From positions 1 through 53,270 of IMG/VR virus record IMGVR_UViG_3300037264_001837: a stretch of DNA of 53,270 bases. One strand, written 5' to 3'. Position 1 is the stretch's first letter; each line of letters opens with the position of its first letter. This stretch comes from a virus. The position numbers were made by a program, and so were the translations under genes. The notes under the pieces are model-generated. The model was not told the origin of the DNA. It worked only from the letters and a program-made list of their open reading frames with translations, and did not search any database. Below, piece by piece: positions 21,316-30,471 of the stretch.

Positions 21316-23790
21316 TCACGATCCGGCGCCCCAGGCTACGCCCCAGCCCAAGCCCCACCCGACGCGCTGGATAGTCCGGTCGTGCTTCTGGTACGAAACG
21401 AACCCAGCGCGCAGGCTCTCGAGCTCGAAGCGTAGCTGGTTCTGTACTTCTCCGGAGTCGGCTATCTCGTTCGCCTGGGTGTAGGTATAGCTGGTCCCGG
21501 TCAGCCCGGACTCTGTGCGGATCAAGACGTTGTCGGAATCATAGATCCGGAGCGTGTAGGTCACGCCAGCCTCGGGCCCGATGTTCCCGGCCCCCTGCTG
21601 GATGACCGTGCTCTGCGCCGTCCGGTCCCGGTGCGCCCAGGTCAGCGCCAGCTCGCCCTCGATGTACTCGGGCCAGTAGGCGCCGTTGAGCTTCAGGTTC
21701 CCGGGCGGCAGCGGCCGGAAGGATCGGCGGGTGACGACGTGGTTCCCGATCGTCGCGAGGCCCGAGTCGAGCTCCCCGCGCGGGGTCACAGGGATCAGCC
21801 GCGCGTCCACGGAATCGGACTGGGCGAAGACCCGCTGGCTCGAGAGCTGGCCCTCCGACGAGAACCAGAGCCGCGCGCCGGCCGAGTGCTGGACCGGTAG
21901 CGTGTCGAGCAGGCCGCGCCAGGCGTTGTTCAGGGTCCAGGTCCCGTTCAGGTTGTCGGTGATGGTCTCCCAGGAGATGATCTCCCCATCGAGCAGGGCG
22001 ATGTTCCGGAGCTCCGACGCGATCAGCGCGGCGGTCGTGTTGCTGAGGATCCCGCCGTCCTGCAGATCCTCGACTAGAAGCGTGCCGCTCCCGTCCACGA
22101 AGTCGGTGGACGCGGGGTAGGCGTCGACCAGGGTGGCCGAAGGGGCGAAGGCGCCCATCTCCGCGTCGGCCACGAATGGGTTGGGGCTGATCCGCAGCTC
22201 GAGGTCGGCCTTCGTGGTCGAGGTGTTCGGCCGCACCGCGACCGCGTGGATACGGGCCTCGTCCGGGTCGACCGCGCCCCGGGCTGCCGAGCCGTCGTCC
22301 CGGAGCAGGTAGAGGTACGGCACCTCCCCGAACCGCTGGAGCGTGATCGCCTCGGGGTCCGATACCGGGTCCGTCCACTCGGTCGCGGGCGGCGAGGCGA
22401 AGGCCGAGGTCCCGAGCGAGAAGACATCCTGGAAACACTCCATCTCCACCGCGTAGCGGCCGGGGGCCCCAGGGTTGACGTTCGCCACCCGCATGACGAT
22501 CTGCTCGCCCTGGCGAAGCCGGGCATGGCCCCGGAGCAGGAACACGTCGCCGGGCAGGAACACCATCCCGGCCCGGTTGCTCCGGACCTTGGCCTTGGCG
22601 AGCGGCACCGCGATCGCCCGCAGGTCCCGCCAAGCCAGCTTTGACGCCAGAGTAGAGTCATTCACGCCCGGGTAGTTGCGCCCGCGCTGCGAGACAAGAC
22701 CACGCAAGTCGAAATTGGCTGCATCAAAGGCCTTGGTCGAGCCCTGCTGATAGGCGCTCGCCCGGCTCGTGAACAGCACGCGGACCTCGTTGAAGGTCTC
22801 GGCCCACTCCGTCCGCTGGAACGAGACTAGCTCCGAGTTGCTGGGGTCCAGGATCGGCAGCGTCGACTCGTCGTAGTCGTCGCGGATCAGCTTGAGCTTG
22901 AGCTTGGTTGTGCGCAGGTCGGGAAACAAGACCCCGTCGATCGGCCGGAGCACGGCCTCTTCAATGAAGTCGCCGACGCCCTTGGACTGATCCCAGGTGA
23001 GCGAGAGCCCGAAGGATTCGGCCAGGAGCGTGGCAGCGACGGCCTGGAAGTTGGGCGTGTCCATGGCGTCCACGCTGGCCCCGAGGCCGAAGTCAGGATC
23101 CCGCAAGACCTCGTACACGATCTCCGCGGGGTTCGCGTCCAGGCCGATCGCCCCGAACCCCAGCAGGCTCGGATACCGAGACATCTCGAAGCTCATGGCG
23201 CGCAGGTTCGGAGACTCCCCGACCTCGAGCGTGTTGAGGACCACCGACGTGATGTGCCGAAACCCGGGCGGGTCGACCAGGTGCTGTGCGAGGTGCGGAT
23301 CCACGAGCTGAGTCGGCCCGCCCGGGTAGAAGGTGAGGTTGCCAACCAGCCCGCCGCCACGCTCCGGGCCGCCGAAGAGGGTGGGCTGATTGATGAACAG
23401 GTTGGCCGGGATCCCGAACGAGCCGCTGAACACCTGCCGCTCGTCGACCCACACGCCGTGGATGTTCTGCACCCCGCGGTCGGCTAGCCCGAGGTGGGCG
23501 CTGATGAAGTACCTGTAGCCCGTGGCCGTGTAGTAGGTCTTGCTCTTGAAGAGGCCCTTGACCTTGCTCGCCGTCCACATGGGGACGGTCGAGTAGTTCC
23601 CGTACCAGAGCACTTGCACGCCACGCTGGCGCACGCGGCCGAAGATGACTGGGACCGCGCGACCAGGGTCCGCGGTCGGGATCCCGAACTCGTCGAACCC
23701 TGAAGGCTTGGCGTGCTGGAGCACTGGCTTCGGGCGCAGCAGCTCGCTCAGCAGCGTCAGCCCGATCAGCTTGAGGATGAAGAAAAACAC
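21316..23790 (-). CDS. Tail tip / central fibre protein (J-like)
   Basis: 824-aa protein, the largest in the window. A hydrophobic start (MFFFILKLIGLTLLSELL) leads to the tip-protein sequence GRAVPVIFGRVRQRGVQVLWYGNY, then the conserved tail-tip core with repeated GVWVDERQVFSGSF and PANLFINQPTLFGGPERGG. The C-terminal half has Fn3-like or jelly-roll beta-domains (EYIEGELALTWAHRDRT ... SYTYTQANEIA) that often carry receptor binding. It would form the tail tip together with the hub at 23794. GTG 23790 is the likely start. Confidence 0.8.
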   Translation of the reverse strand: MFFFILKLIGLTLLSELLRPKPVLQHAKPSGFDEFGIPTADPGRAVPVIFGRVRQRGVQVLWYGNYSTVPMWTASKVKGLFKSKTYYTATGYRYFISAHLGLADRGVQNIHGVWVDERQVFSGSFGIPANLFINQPTLFGGPERGGGLVGNLTFYPGGPTQLVDPHLAQHLVDPPGFRHITSVVLNTLEVGESPNLRAMSFEMSRYPSLLGFGAIGLDANPAEIVYEVLRDPDFGLGASVDAMDTPNFQAVAATLLAESFGLSLTWDQSKGVGDFIEEAVLRPIDGVLFPDLRTTKLKLKLIRDDYDESTLPILDPSNSELVSFQRTEWAETFNEVRVLFTSRASAYQQGSTKAFDAANFDLRGLVSQRGRNYPGVNDSTLASKLAWRDLRAIAVPLAKAKVRSNRAGMVFLPGDVFLLRGHARLRQGEQIVMRVANVNPGAPGRYAVEMECFQDVFSLGTSAFASPPATEWTDPVSDPEAITLQRFGEVPYLYLLRDDGSAARGAVDPDEARIHAVAVRPNTSTTKADLELRISPNPFVADAEMGAFAPSATLVDAYPASTDFVDGSGTLLVEDLQDGGILSNTTAALIASELRNIALLDGEIISWETITDNLNGTWTLNNAWRGLLDTLPVQHSAGARLWFSSEGQLSSQRVFAQSDSVDARLIPVTPRGELDSGLATIGNHVVTRRSFRPLPPGNLKLNGAYWPEYIEGELALTWAHRDRTAQSTVIQQGAGNIGPEAGVTYTLRIYDSDNVLIRTESGLTGTSYTYTQANEIADSGEVQNQLRFELESLRAGFVSYQKHDRTIQRVGWGLGWGVAWGAGS

Positions 23791-23793
23791 CGG

Positions 23794-24609
23794 TCAGCCG
23801 TCCAAGCCCACCGCAAACGGGTTCTTGGTCGGGATCCACGGGTAGCCGCCGTGGTTGGGCAGGTTGTTGAACTTGTCCTTGCACGTCGATCGGAGCCGGT
23901 CGCAACCGGCCGTGGCCGAGATCGAATCCCCCGCGACCGCGGACGTGAACGGCAGCAGGATCGTGATCTGCGAGCCCGAGTGCGCGGTGATGAGCCGCGG
24001 CTCGCCGTTGACCGTGGCCCGCCCACCGGTCAGCCAGCCCGACGGCTGCGCCGAGAACGCGCTCGATGTGATCGTCAGGCCGGAGGCTGAGACAGTCAAG
24101 ATCGAGCCCGTGAGAGTGAACGAGGCGGCGACCACGCTGCACCGCGAGCCGTAGAGCTGCAGGTTGCACGACCGCTCGTAGGTCAGCCGCAGGCCCTCGA
24201 TCGCGAAGCTCGCGGGGATCGGCTCGCAGTGGAGCGTGGCCCGGTCCTGCTCCATGGCCCACTCCGCGTTGCGGACGAAGCCCATCCAGAGGCCCTCGGT
24301 TTCCGGGTCGTCCGCGTGCTTCGCGATGATGCGGAGCGTGATCGGCTCGATCGGTACGAGCCGGCTGAACAGGTCCGCCACCGGGTGGTCCTCCGGCACC
24401 GTGATCTTCATGCGCGGCTGCGAGCTGTGGTCGGATGAGACTACGAAGTCGCCGCGCTCGATCGCCGCGGGCTCGTAGACCTCGCCACCTCCGAGGTCGA
24501 CCTGCACCCCGCCCGAGGTCTGCCGCACCGTGTTCGCACCCCAGGCGAAGGTGTAGAGCTCCAGCTTGCGGCCCTGGTCCTCGCTCTGCTCGAAGTCCTG
24601 GAACGGCAT
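23794..24609 (-). CDS. DUF2163/phage BR0599-like tail hub protein, possible Fe-S
   Basis: 271-aa protein similar to DUF2163 / phage_BR0599 and tail tip L-type hub proteins. The four family cysteines are Cys148 and Cys157 (RSCNLQLYGSRC) and Cys236 and Cys243 (AGCDRLRSTC). In relatives of lambda gpL such residues hold an iron-sulphur cluster in the hub (family knowledge), and the same may be true here. The C-terminal NHGGYPWIPTKNPF also matches. ATG 24609; it overlaps no neighbour. It joins the tube to the tip protein. Confidence 0.8.
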   Translation of the reverse strand: MPFQDFEQSEDQGRKLELYTFAWGANTVRQTSGGVQVDLGGGEVYEPAAIERGDFVVSSDHSSQPRMKITVPEDHPVADLFSRLVPIEPITLRIIAKHADDPETEGLWMGFVRNAEWAMEQDRATLHCEPIPASFAIEGLRLTYERSCNLQLYGSRCSVVAASFTLTGSILTVSASGLTITSSAFSAQPSGWLTGGRATVNGEPRLITAHSGSQITILLPFTSAVAGDSISATAGCDRLRSTCKDKFNNLPNHGGYPWIPTKNPFAVGLDG

Positions 24610-24612
24610 CGG

Positions 24613-26106
24613 TCAGATGCTCCTCGTCGGCAGCGTAACAGTGACCAGGCCGTCGGTCAGCCAGCGCAGGTCTAGCGTGTCGGATTCGAGTCGCACCTTC
24701 CCCAGCAGGGAGAGCACCTCGCGGCCTGGGACCAGGGCCTCGCCCGGCGACGCATCGAGGAAGAGCTGGTCGACACCCTCGCCGGCCTCTGCCCATTCAA
24801 GAATCCGGCGGCGGATCGGGGCCGAGCCCGCGCGCTCCCGGATCTCGATGTCCTCGCGACCCAGGTTCTGCCAGGGATCGAGCGTGCTCGGGCCATGACG
24901 CCGGCCATAGAGCTGCGCGCCGCGTACGCCCTTGACCAGCAGCGAGCGGTCCGCGGCCGCGGCGGGGAAGACCAGGTCCAGGTCGCGGTTGCCGCTCGAC
25001 GCGTAGTATGCCCGGCGGCGGCCTTCCCGCAGAGCGAGCCAGGCTCGGAGTTCCAGGATCTCTTCTCGAGACGGGAACGTGAACGCCGGGCCCCGGACCA
25101 CGTCGGGCCGGTCGGTCCGTTGCGTGACCTGGACCGTACCGCCTGACGACGCGAAGCGGCTCTGCAGGCGTTGGTAGGTCTCGTCGAGGTCGGTGTCCCG
25201 GTCCGCCCGCCACGGCAGCACGTCCAGCCCGCGGTACTGGTCCGGGATTACGAGCCCCACCAGGCTCGGGTAGCCGGGGTCGGTCAGCCGGATCGACGCG
25301 TTCCCGGTCCCGCCCTCGGCCGTCTGCCGGGTCCACGTCGCGGACTCCGAGAGCAATCCTTCCCGGACAGGCATCAGCCAGGATCCGCGAGGCCAGGCCC
25401 GCACCGTGCCAAGGTTCACGACCAGGCCTGTGGTCCCGAGGTCCGAGACCTCGACGACCTCATACCAGGAGTCGCGGGCCCCGTAGTCCGCCGCGTTGTA
25501 GTCGGGGGCGAAGATCGCGGCCCGCCCCCCGATCTCGAAGTCCCGAGTCGAGTAGTCGCAGGGGATGACCTGAGACCCGGCGGCAAGCTCCTCGGTCAGC
25601 ACCTGCACGTCCGTCCAGATCGGGATCAGGAGCGTCTGGTCTTGCCACGCGTGAAGGATCGCCTCGACGTGCGGAAGCTGGTCAGGCGTGAGCAGGAACG
25701 GATAGTCGAACGCGCGGACCGGCCGCGTGCGCATCCCGATCCGCTGCTCCGTCCCGTCGTGCGACACGATCACGTCGGTCAGCCAGCCGAGCCGCTCCGT
25801 TACCCCGCTGTCCCAGTTCGGTTGCGCCGGCCAGACCCGGACTGGCTCGACCTGAACACCCGATCGCTGCGAGCGTACCCGCGGCGAGACCGGCGCATAG
25901 GCCTCCAGAGCTCCGGTCGTGAGGGCCCGCGCCCGCGGGGAAGGAACGGGGGTTTCCAGGGACGTAGTCAGTAGGCCCCGGAGCCTCGGGCTCGTCGGCG
26001 CGACCGGAGCGTCGACCGCGGTCTCGAGCGCATCGACCCGCGGTGAGACCGGGGCGCCCGCGCCCTCGGAGGCCGTCAGGAGCTGCTTCGAGCTGGGACT
26101 CGCCAC
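24613..26106 (-). CDS. Tail protein (distal tail/baseplate, DUF2460-like position) with N-terminal SPR repeats
   Basis: 497-aa protein. Residues about 1-85 hold four repeats built on (P)xSPRxxAL (SPRVDALET, SPRLRGLLTT, SPRARALTT, SPRVRSQ), a low-complexity N-terminal extension. The domain after it (VWPAQPNWDSGVTERLGWLTDVIVS, GTEQRIGMRTRPVRAFDYPF) matches conserved tail proteins of GTA-like and lambda-like siphophages. The C-terminal half continues beta-rich with FTFPSREEILELRAW. It lies where a distal-tail component would be expected. GTG 26106 follows GGGGCGG. Confidence 0.65.
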   Translation of the reverse strand: MASPSSKQLLTASEGAGAPVSPRVDALETAVDAPVAPTSPRLRGLLTTSLETPVPSPRARALTTGALEAYAPVSPRVRSQRSGVQVEPVRVWPAQPNWDSGVTERLGWLTDVIVSHDGTEQRIGMRTRPVRAFDYPFLLTPDQLPHVEAILHAWQDQTLLIPIWTDVQVLTEELAAGSQVIPCDYSTRDFEIGGRAAIFAPDYNAADYGARDSWYEVVEVSDLGTTGLVVNLGTVRAWPRGSWLMPVREGLLSESATWTRQTAEGGTGNASIRLTDPGYPSLVGLVIPDQYRGLDVLPWRADRDTDLDETYQRLQSRFASSGGTVQVTQRTDRPDVVRGPAFTFPSREEILELRAWLALREGRRRAYYASSGNRDLDLVFPAAAADRSLLVKGVRGAQLYGRRHGPSTLDPWQNLGREDIEIRERAGSAPIRRRILEWAEAGEGVDQLFLDASPGEALVPGREVLSLLGKVRLESDTLDLRWLTDGLVTVTLPTRSI

Positions 26107-26116
26107 GGGTCCGCCC

Positions 26117-27349
26117 CTAGACGCTATTGGTGTGGTTGAGCTGGAAGGTCACGCGCTCCTGCTGGTACCGCTGCGTCAGCACGAGGTCTTCCTTCTGCTG
26201 GAACTCGACCCAGACCGGTCCGGCGCTCTCGTCGTCGGTCGCGAGGAATGGGCTGTTGCTGACCCGGTACTCGAACTTGTCAGGCAGGATGTCGTCGGTA
26301 TCCAAGCGCGCGCCCGCGGGCCCGTCGACGAATCTTGCGATGGCCGTGGTGTTGAACTCGACCGGCTGTGTGCCCCAGTCCCAGACCGAGCTGTACATGC
26401 GGCCTGAGAGCGCGGCCGGGTTCGCTAGCAGGTCCACGATCGGCTCGAAGTCCCCAGTGTCTTCTACGATCGTTCCGGTCGAGCCCGCCCCGCCCGGGTC
26501 CTGGTAGGCCGCGTCGTTGGCCCACGACCCGGGCATCCCGGAGCCCGGGACCGGGTTCGGGGCGATGTACCGGCTCTGCAGCCAGCGCGGATCCCACCAG
26601 GGGCCGTGCGCGCCGGTGGCGCCGATCTGGTTCAAGTTCTCGCCCGAGGTCATGAACAGCTCGAACGCGGTGAGGTTCGCGGTACTGAGCCGGAAGTCCC
26701 GCGCTGCCACGTCCCGGAAACCTGGGTTGCTGTTGGGGTTGTTGGTGTTGATCCCGTTCGGCTCGGTGTTCCCGGGGAAAGCGTTGAAGTTTCCGGTGCC
26801 GCCACTCTTCGGAGTGGTCACGTTGACGAAGTAGCAATTGCGGCTGACGGGTCCGCTGACCCCGAGACCTACGCCGCTGAAGCTGCAGTTCTCGACAACC
26901 ATCTCGACCGTGTTGCCGCTCGCTCCGCCGCCGACCCCGACGAAGCCGCCTTCCTGGTAGAAGACGCAGTCGATCAGATGGACGAGCGGACTCCCACCGC
27001 TCAGCCCGAAAGCGAACTTGCCCGAGAGCATGTTCCGCATGTGGATCCCGACGACCTGGATCACCCGCGAGGACGCGAGATACGACGTACCCGTGACGTT
27101 GAACCCCTCGAAGTCGAACGTCACGCGGCCGCGCTGGTGCGGGGTGATCTGCACCGCGTCCCCAATGTTGAAGGTGCCCTCGCCACTGAGCAGCACGGAT
27201 CGCGGGTAGGTCCCGGCCGCGACCAGGATCCGGTCGCCGTCGACCGCGACGACGAGGGCGCGAGTGAGCGTCCGGACCGGGGTCGTGATCGTGAGCCCGT
27301 CGTTCGCGTCGTTCCCCGTGTTAATGCTCCAGTAGACGAGCTTCGCCAT
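26117..27349 (-). CDS. Right-handed beta-helix protein in the tail module
   Basis: 410-aa protein with a DUF1565/pectate-lyase-like opening: YWSINTGNDANDGLTITTPVRTLTRALVVAVDGDRILVAAGTY (about 6-48). Turns with GxxxxxVEMVVENCSFSGVGLGVSG and repeated Asn-rich loops (NGINTNNPNSNPGF) are typical of beta-helix coils. The C-terminal quarter is different (FEPIVDLLANPAALSGRMY ... EFQQKEDLVLTQRYQQ) and probably docks to the tail. Beta-helix folds in phages often degrade or bind polysaccharide. It sits right after the tape measure gene, an unusual place. Confidence 0.72.
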   Translation of the reverse strand: MAKLVYWSINTGNDANDGLTITTPVRTLTRALVVAVDGDRILVAAGTYPRSVLLSGEGTFNIGDAVQITPHQRGRVTFDFEGFNVTGTSYLASSRVIQVVGIHMRNMLSGKFAFGLSGGSPLVHLIDCVFYQEGGFVGVGGGASGNTVEMVVENCSFSGVGLGVSGPVSRNCYFVNVTTPKSGGTGNFNAFPGNTEPNGINTNNPNSNPGFRDVAARDFRLSTANLTAFELFMTSGENLNQIGATGAHGPWWDPRWLQSRYIAPNPVPGSGMPGSWANDAAYQDPGGAGSTGTIVEDTGDFEPIVDLLANPAALSGRMYSSVWDWGTQPVEFNTTAIARFVDGPAGARLDTDDILPDKFEYRVSNSPFLATDDESAGPVWVEFQQKEDLVLTQRYQQERVTFQLNHTNSV

Positions 27350-27355
27350 GGTGTT

Positions 27356-29713
27356 CTATCCCTTCCCGCCAAGCATCTTCTGGAGTCGGTCCACGTTCGC
27401 GCCGAGCACATTGAAGATCGTATCGGTTCCTGGTCTCGATGCTATCACCTGGAGCGCGGCGTCTCGGTCCGAGACGTTCACGATCGACAGGTCCACCGGC
27501 GACGCGACCGCTTGGGCGGCCGGAGCCACGAGGCCGCCGTCGGCGAACCGCGGGGTCGGAGGCACAGCGACCGTGATCCGCGGGACCGGGTAGCGCGGTG
27601 CCTGCAGGCGCCGGATCTGCTCCATGAACGCGGCGCCGTAGTATCGCACCGCGGCCGCCGGCTGCACGAACTCGCCGCGCGAGAGCAGGGCCCGGATCGA
27701 GTCTGAGGTCTCGGTCCCGGGACCGTGGACCAGGCCGCCGGCCGCGAACCCGATGCCTCCGAGCAGACCGCCCAGTAGCCCCCCGCCGCCCTTGCCCTTC
27801 CCGCCGCCACCGAAGAGACCGGCCGCGATCTGCTCCGCGGCCATGCGCTTGAGGGTGTCGATCCAGTTCTTGAGCAAGTCGTCGAAGCCCTTGTTAACGG
27901 GGTCGAGCAGGATGTCGACGAAGCCTGAGCGGAGCGACTCGGTCGCCTTCTTGCCCTCGTCCGCGATACCCTTCGATGCCTTCTTCCCGCGCTCGCCCAT
28001 CTCGTCGAACTTCTCATTGATCCGATCAATGAGCACGGACTCCTGGGCTCGGACCTCTTCATTCACGGTGGCGAGTTCACGGACCCTGGCGATCTCCGCG
28101 GCCCGCTTCTCGTCGAGCGTCGCCAAGCTCTCTACGAGCTTCTCGGCTTCCTGGAGATTTTCTTCCGCCTGCTTCTGGCGCTCGCTCTCGGAGGCAATCA
28201 GCTCGTTCAACCGCACGAACTCGGCGCGGCGCGCATCGTCCTGGATCGTTGCCGCGTCCTGCTGGACCTTGACGCGGTCTTTCTCGGCCGCGGTGTTGGC
28301 CTGGGTCAGGGCGAGCTGGTTCCGCAAGCCGGTGAGGGTCTTCTCCTCTTCCTCGCCTCGCTTCCTGATATCGTCCAGTTCCTTCAGCTTGTCGGCCTCC
28401 TGTGCCAGGACCAGGAGCTTGTCCTTCGTCCGCTGCGAGAAATCCTTGAACGCGCCACTCCGATTCTGCGCGAGCACGGTCTCGACCTGCGAGAGCTCCC
28501 TGGTCCCAGTGATCTGCCGTTGCAGATCCTCGATCGCCTTCTTCTCTAGGTCCGCCAGCTTGGCCGCTTCGTTGGACTTCGTGCGCAGATTCCCCAGGTC
28601 GCCTGCTGCCTGGACCACGGCGGCCCGCTTCGCAGCGGCCTCAGTCGCGGCCTTCGCTACCTCGTCTTCCCGCGCTTTCTCTTCTGCGAGGATCTGCTTG
28701 TGCTCCTGGCGAATCTTCTCAACCCGGGAGCTCTGGCCCGCGATGAACCGCTCGAATTGCCCCTCGAGGCCAAGGGCCTTGATGACTCGCACGCCCGCGT
28801 CGATCGCTACGAGCTCGACCGCGAGCAACGCCTTCTTGCCTTGGTCAGCGACCCGTGTCCACGCGGCACCAAGCGCGTCGAGGATGCCCTGGAACCCGCC
28901 GCCGCTCTGACTCCCGGAGATGAACGCGGCGAGGACATTGTTCAGCTCAGGTAGGACCGCTTCCGCAAGCTGCCGGGCAAGTCCGGTGCTCGAAGCCTCG
29001 AGCAGCAAGAGCTGGTCCTCGAACTTGTCCGCGTCCTTGGAGAACTGAGTCGAGATTTCCTGCCCGAGATTGCGAGCCACCTGCTGCGTCGCTTCGATCG
29101 CGGCGCGGCCTTGGTTCATGAACGGGACCAGCTTGGGACCGATCCGCTGGCCGAAGATATCGGCTGCCGCCGCAGACTTCCCAGCCCCGTCCTCGAACTT
29201 GCTGAGCGCGTCGCTGATGTCCAAGAACTGCTGGTCCGGGCTCTTCTTCGCCAGCTCGTCGAAGTCCAGCCCGAGGCCCTCGATCGTGGCCCGGGCCTTG
29301 GCCCCCTCGGCTCCGGTCGCGGTCATGGTGTTGGTGAGGCCGCGTAGGCCTAGCTCCAGGTCCCCGATTGAGACGCCCGCGCCCTTGGCCGCGAGCTCCA
29401 ACGTCGACAGCTGCTCCGAACTCACCCCGGTCCGCTGGGCCATCTCCTCGAACGCGGCCGCGGTCTTGATTGCCTCCCGGGTGAGCTGGATCAGGGCCGT
29501 AGCCGAGGCTTTGGCCTGGGCCGCCACGAACCCAGCGAGGGCCTTGGTCACATCGGAGACGATCCGACCGACCTTCTGCCACTCGGTGACGATCTTGTCC
29601 GTCGAGGTCTTGGTCGCGCGCTCCGCGTCAACGAGCCCGGCGATGAGCTGCGTGACGTCGCCGCCCAGCTCGACGGCCAGACGCTCGAGGATCTGGTCGC
29701 GCCCGAGGGCCAC
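27356..29713 (-). CDS. Tape measure protein
   Basis: 785-aa protein that fixes tail length; by the rough rule of 1.5 A per residue the tail would be about 115-120 nm. The N-terminus carries the phage TMP core (TKTSTDKIVTEWQKVGRIVSD, FEEMAQRTGVSSEQLSTLELAAKGAGVSIGD). Long coiled coils follow at about 330-570 (EEKAREDEVAKAATEAAAK, EKLVESLATLDEKRAAEI). A Gly-rich hydrophobic hinge (GGGGLLGGLLGGIGFAAGGLVHG) near 650 is typical of the C-terminal membrane-inserting part. GTG 29713 starts it, four bases after the chaperone GT stop. Confidence 0.9.
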   Translation of the reverse strand: MALGRDQILERLAVELGGDVTQLIAGLVDAERATKTSTDKIVTEWQKVGRIVSDVTKALAGFVAAQAKASATALIQLTREAIKTAAAFEEMAQRTGVSSEQLSTLELAAKGAGVSIGDLELGLRGLTNTMTATGAEGAKARATIEGLGLDFDELAKKSPDQQFLDISDALSKFEDGAGKSAAAADIFGQRIGPKLVPFMNQGRAAIEATQQVARNLGQEISTQFSKDADKFEDQLLLLEASSTGLARQLAEAVLPELNNVLAAFISGSQSGGGFQGILDALGAAWTRVADQGKKALLAVELVAIDAGVRVIKALGLEGQFERFIAGQSSRVEKIRQEHKQILAEEKAREDEVAKAATEAAAKRAAVVQAAGDLGNLRTKSNEAAKLADLEKKAIEDLQRQITGTRELSQVETVLAQNRSGAFKDFSQRTKDKLLVLAQEADKLKELDDIRKRGEEEEKTLTGLRNQLALTQANTAAEKDRVKVQQDAATIQDDARRAEFVRLNELIASESERQKQAEENLQEAEKLVESLATLDEKRAAEIARVRELATVNEEVRAQESVLIDRINEKFDEMGERGKKASKGIADEGKKATESLRSGFVDILLDPVNKGFDDLLKNWIDTLKRMAAEQIAAGLFGGGGKGKGGGGLLGGLLGGIGFAAGGLVHGPGTETSDSIRALLSRGEFVQPAAAVRYYGAAFMEQIRRLQAPRYPVPRITVAVPPTPRFADGGLVAPAAQAVASPVDLSIVNVSDRDAALQVIASRPGTDTIFNVLGANVDRLQKMLGGKG

Positions 29714-29716
29714 GGC

Positions 29717-30468
29717 TCACCCAGCCTTCTCGTCGGGGGGCCGGCGAGCGGACCGGAACGCGGTCAGCATCCCCATGGCCTGGTGCTCGTCGAGCGCCCG
29801 CACCTTGGCCTCGGGGATCTTGGACTTCTGGGGATCCCAGTTCCGGAGCTGGCGCATGAACCGGGTCAAGCTACGGACCCCGTTCTGAGACCAGGTCCCG
29901 GCGATCGCCACGTTCACCGCCTCGACCATGTCCGCCTGCTCCCGCATCTGGCTCCTCTGCACCTCGCCGAAGTAGAGGTCGAGCTGCCGCCGGGTGTACT
30001 CGGTCAGGGCGAGGGGATCGTGTCCCCGTTCGACGAGCCGGGCGAAGACTTCGGCCCAGCCGGGTTGACGCGTTCCGCGACCAGGAGCCGGACGCTCCTG
30101 AGGACCCTGCGCGCGAAAAAACCCGTGTTCACCCGCCAGAACGCGAGCTGGACCGCCTCGCCGTCGAGCTCCGGCAGCGCTTCGATCTCCTCCCGCTCGA
30201 GCCCGGTGCTCGCGCAGAGGACGGCGTAGAACTCGTCCGGGTAGTCCTCGCCGATTCCGAAGATCCGGTACGCGTCCGCCTCGGTGATCTCCGACGAGGT
30301 GCAGCCCCGGGCCAGGGCAAGCGCCAGGGGCCGTATCTTCGGGCCGAGCCGCATCGCCTGGCCGAAGCGGATCTCCCGGACCGTGACCTTTCGTCCGGAC
30401 TGGAGCATGACCTCCACGTCCGGGAAGAGGATCTCGGCCTCGGCGTCATGCTCGAGCGGCTCGGCCAT
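29717..30468 (-). CDS. Tail assembly chaperone GT, -1 frameshift product
   Basis: Fusion of the G protein (from ATG 30468) with a second frame through a -1 slip at TTTTTTC (30121-30115 on the minus strand). The product is about 250 aa: 118 from the first frame and 132 from the second. The second frame is open from the slip site to 29717. It encodes a conserved region WAEVFARLVERGHDPLALTEYTRRQ..DLYFGEVQRSQ that has no start codon of its own near its beginning. As in lambda G/GT, the longer form should bridge the tape measure and tube subunits. The coordinates are the span of a joined feature, 30468-30115 then 30115-29717. Confidence 0.8.
30004..30468 (-). CDS. Tail assembly chaperone G
   Basis: 154-aa short form of the tail chaperone, made when ribosomes do not slip. 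LFPDVEVMLQSGRKVTVREIRFGQAMRLGPKIRPLALALARG and IFGIGEDYPDEFYAVLCASTG are typical of the family. The heptamer T TTT TTC that causes slippage codes for FF near residue 117. The frame stops at 30004 after 36 more codons. Location between the tube protein and tape measure is diagnostic. Confidence 0.85.
   Translation of the reverse strand: MAEPLEHDAEAEILFPDVEVMLQSGRKVTVREIRFGQAMRLGPKIRPLALALARGCTSSEITEADAYRIFGIGEDYPDEFYAVLCASTGLEREEIEALPELDGEAVQLAFWRVNTGFFARRVLRSVRLLVAERVNPAGPKSSPGSSNGDTIPSP
30115..30121 (-). promoter_or_regulatory. Slippery heptamer for programmed -1 frameshift
   Basis: On the minus strand the bases read TTTTTTC in phase as T TTT TTC, an X XXY YYZ slippery site, right after GGT in the G gene. 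The -1 frame downstream is open and matches the T part of the chaperone. A GC-rich stretch follows that could fold. Confidence 0.85.
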
Positions 30469-30471
30469 GGA

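Noticed and set aside
21539-22633. Long alternative minus frame within the tail tip gene
   Set aside because: Arg/Pro/Gly-rich composition of an out-of-frame read; the 824-aa frame has real domain motifs.
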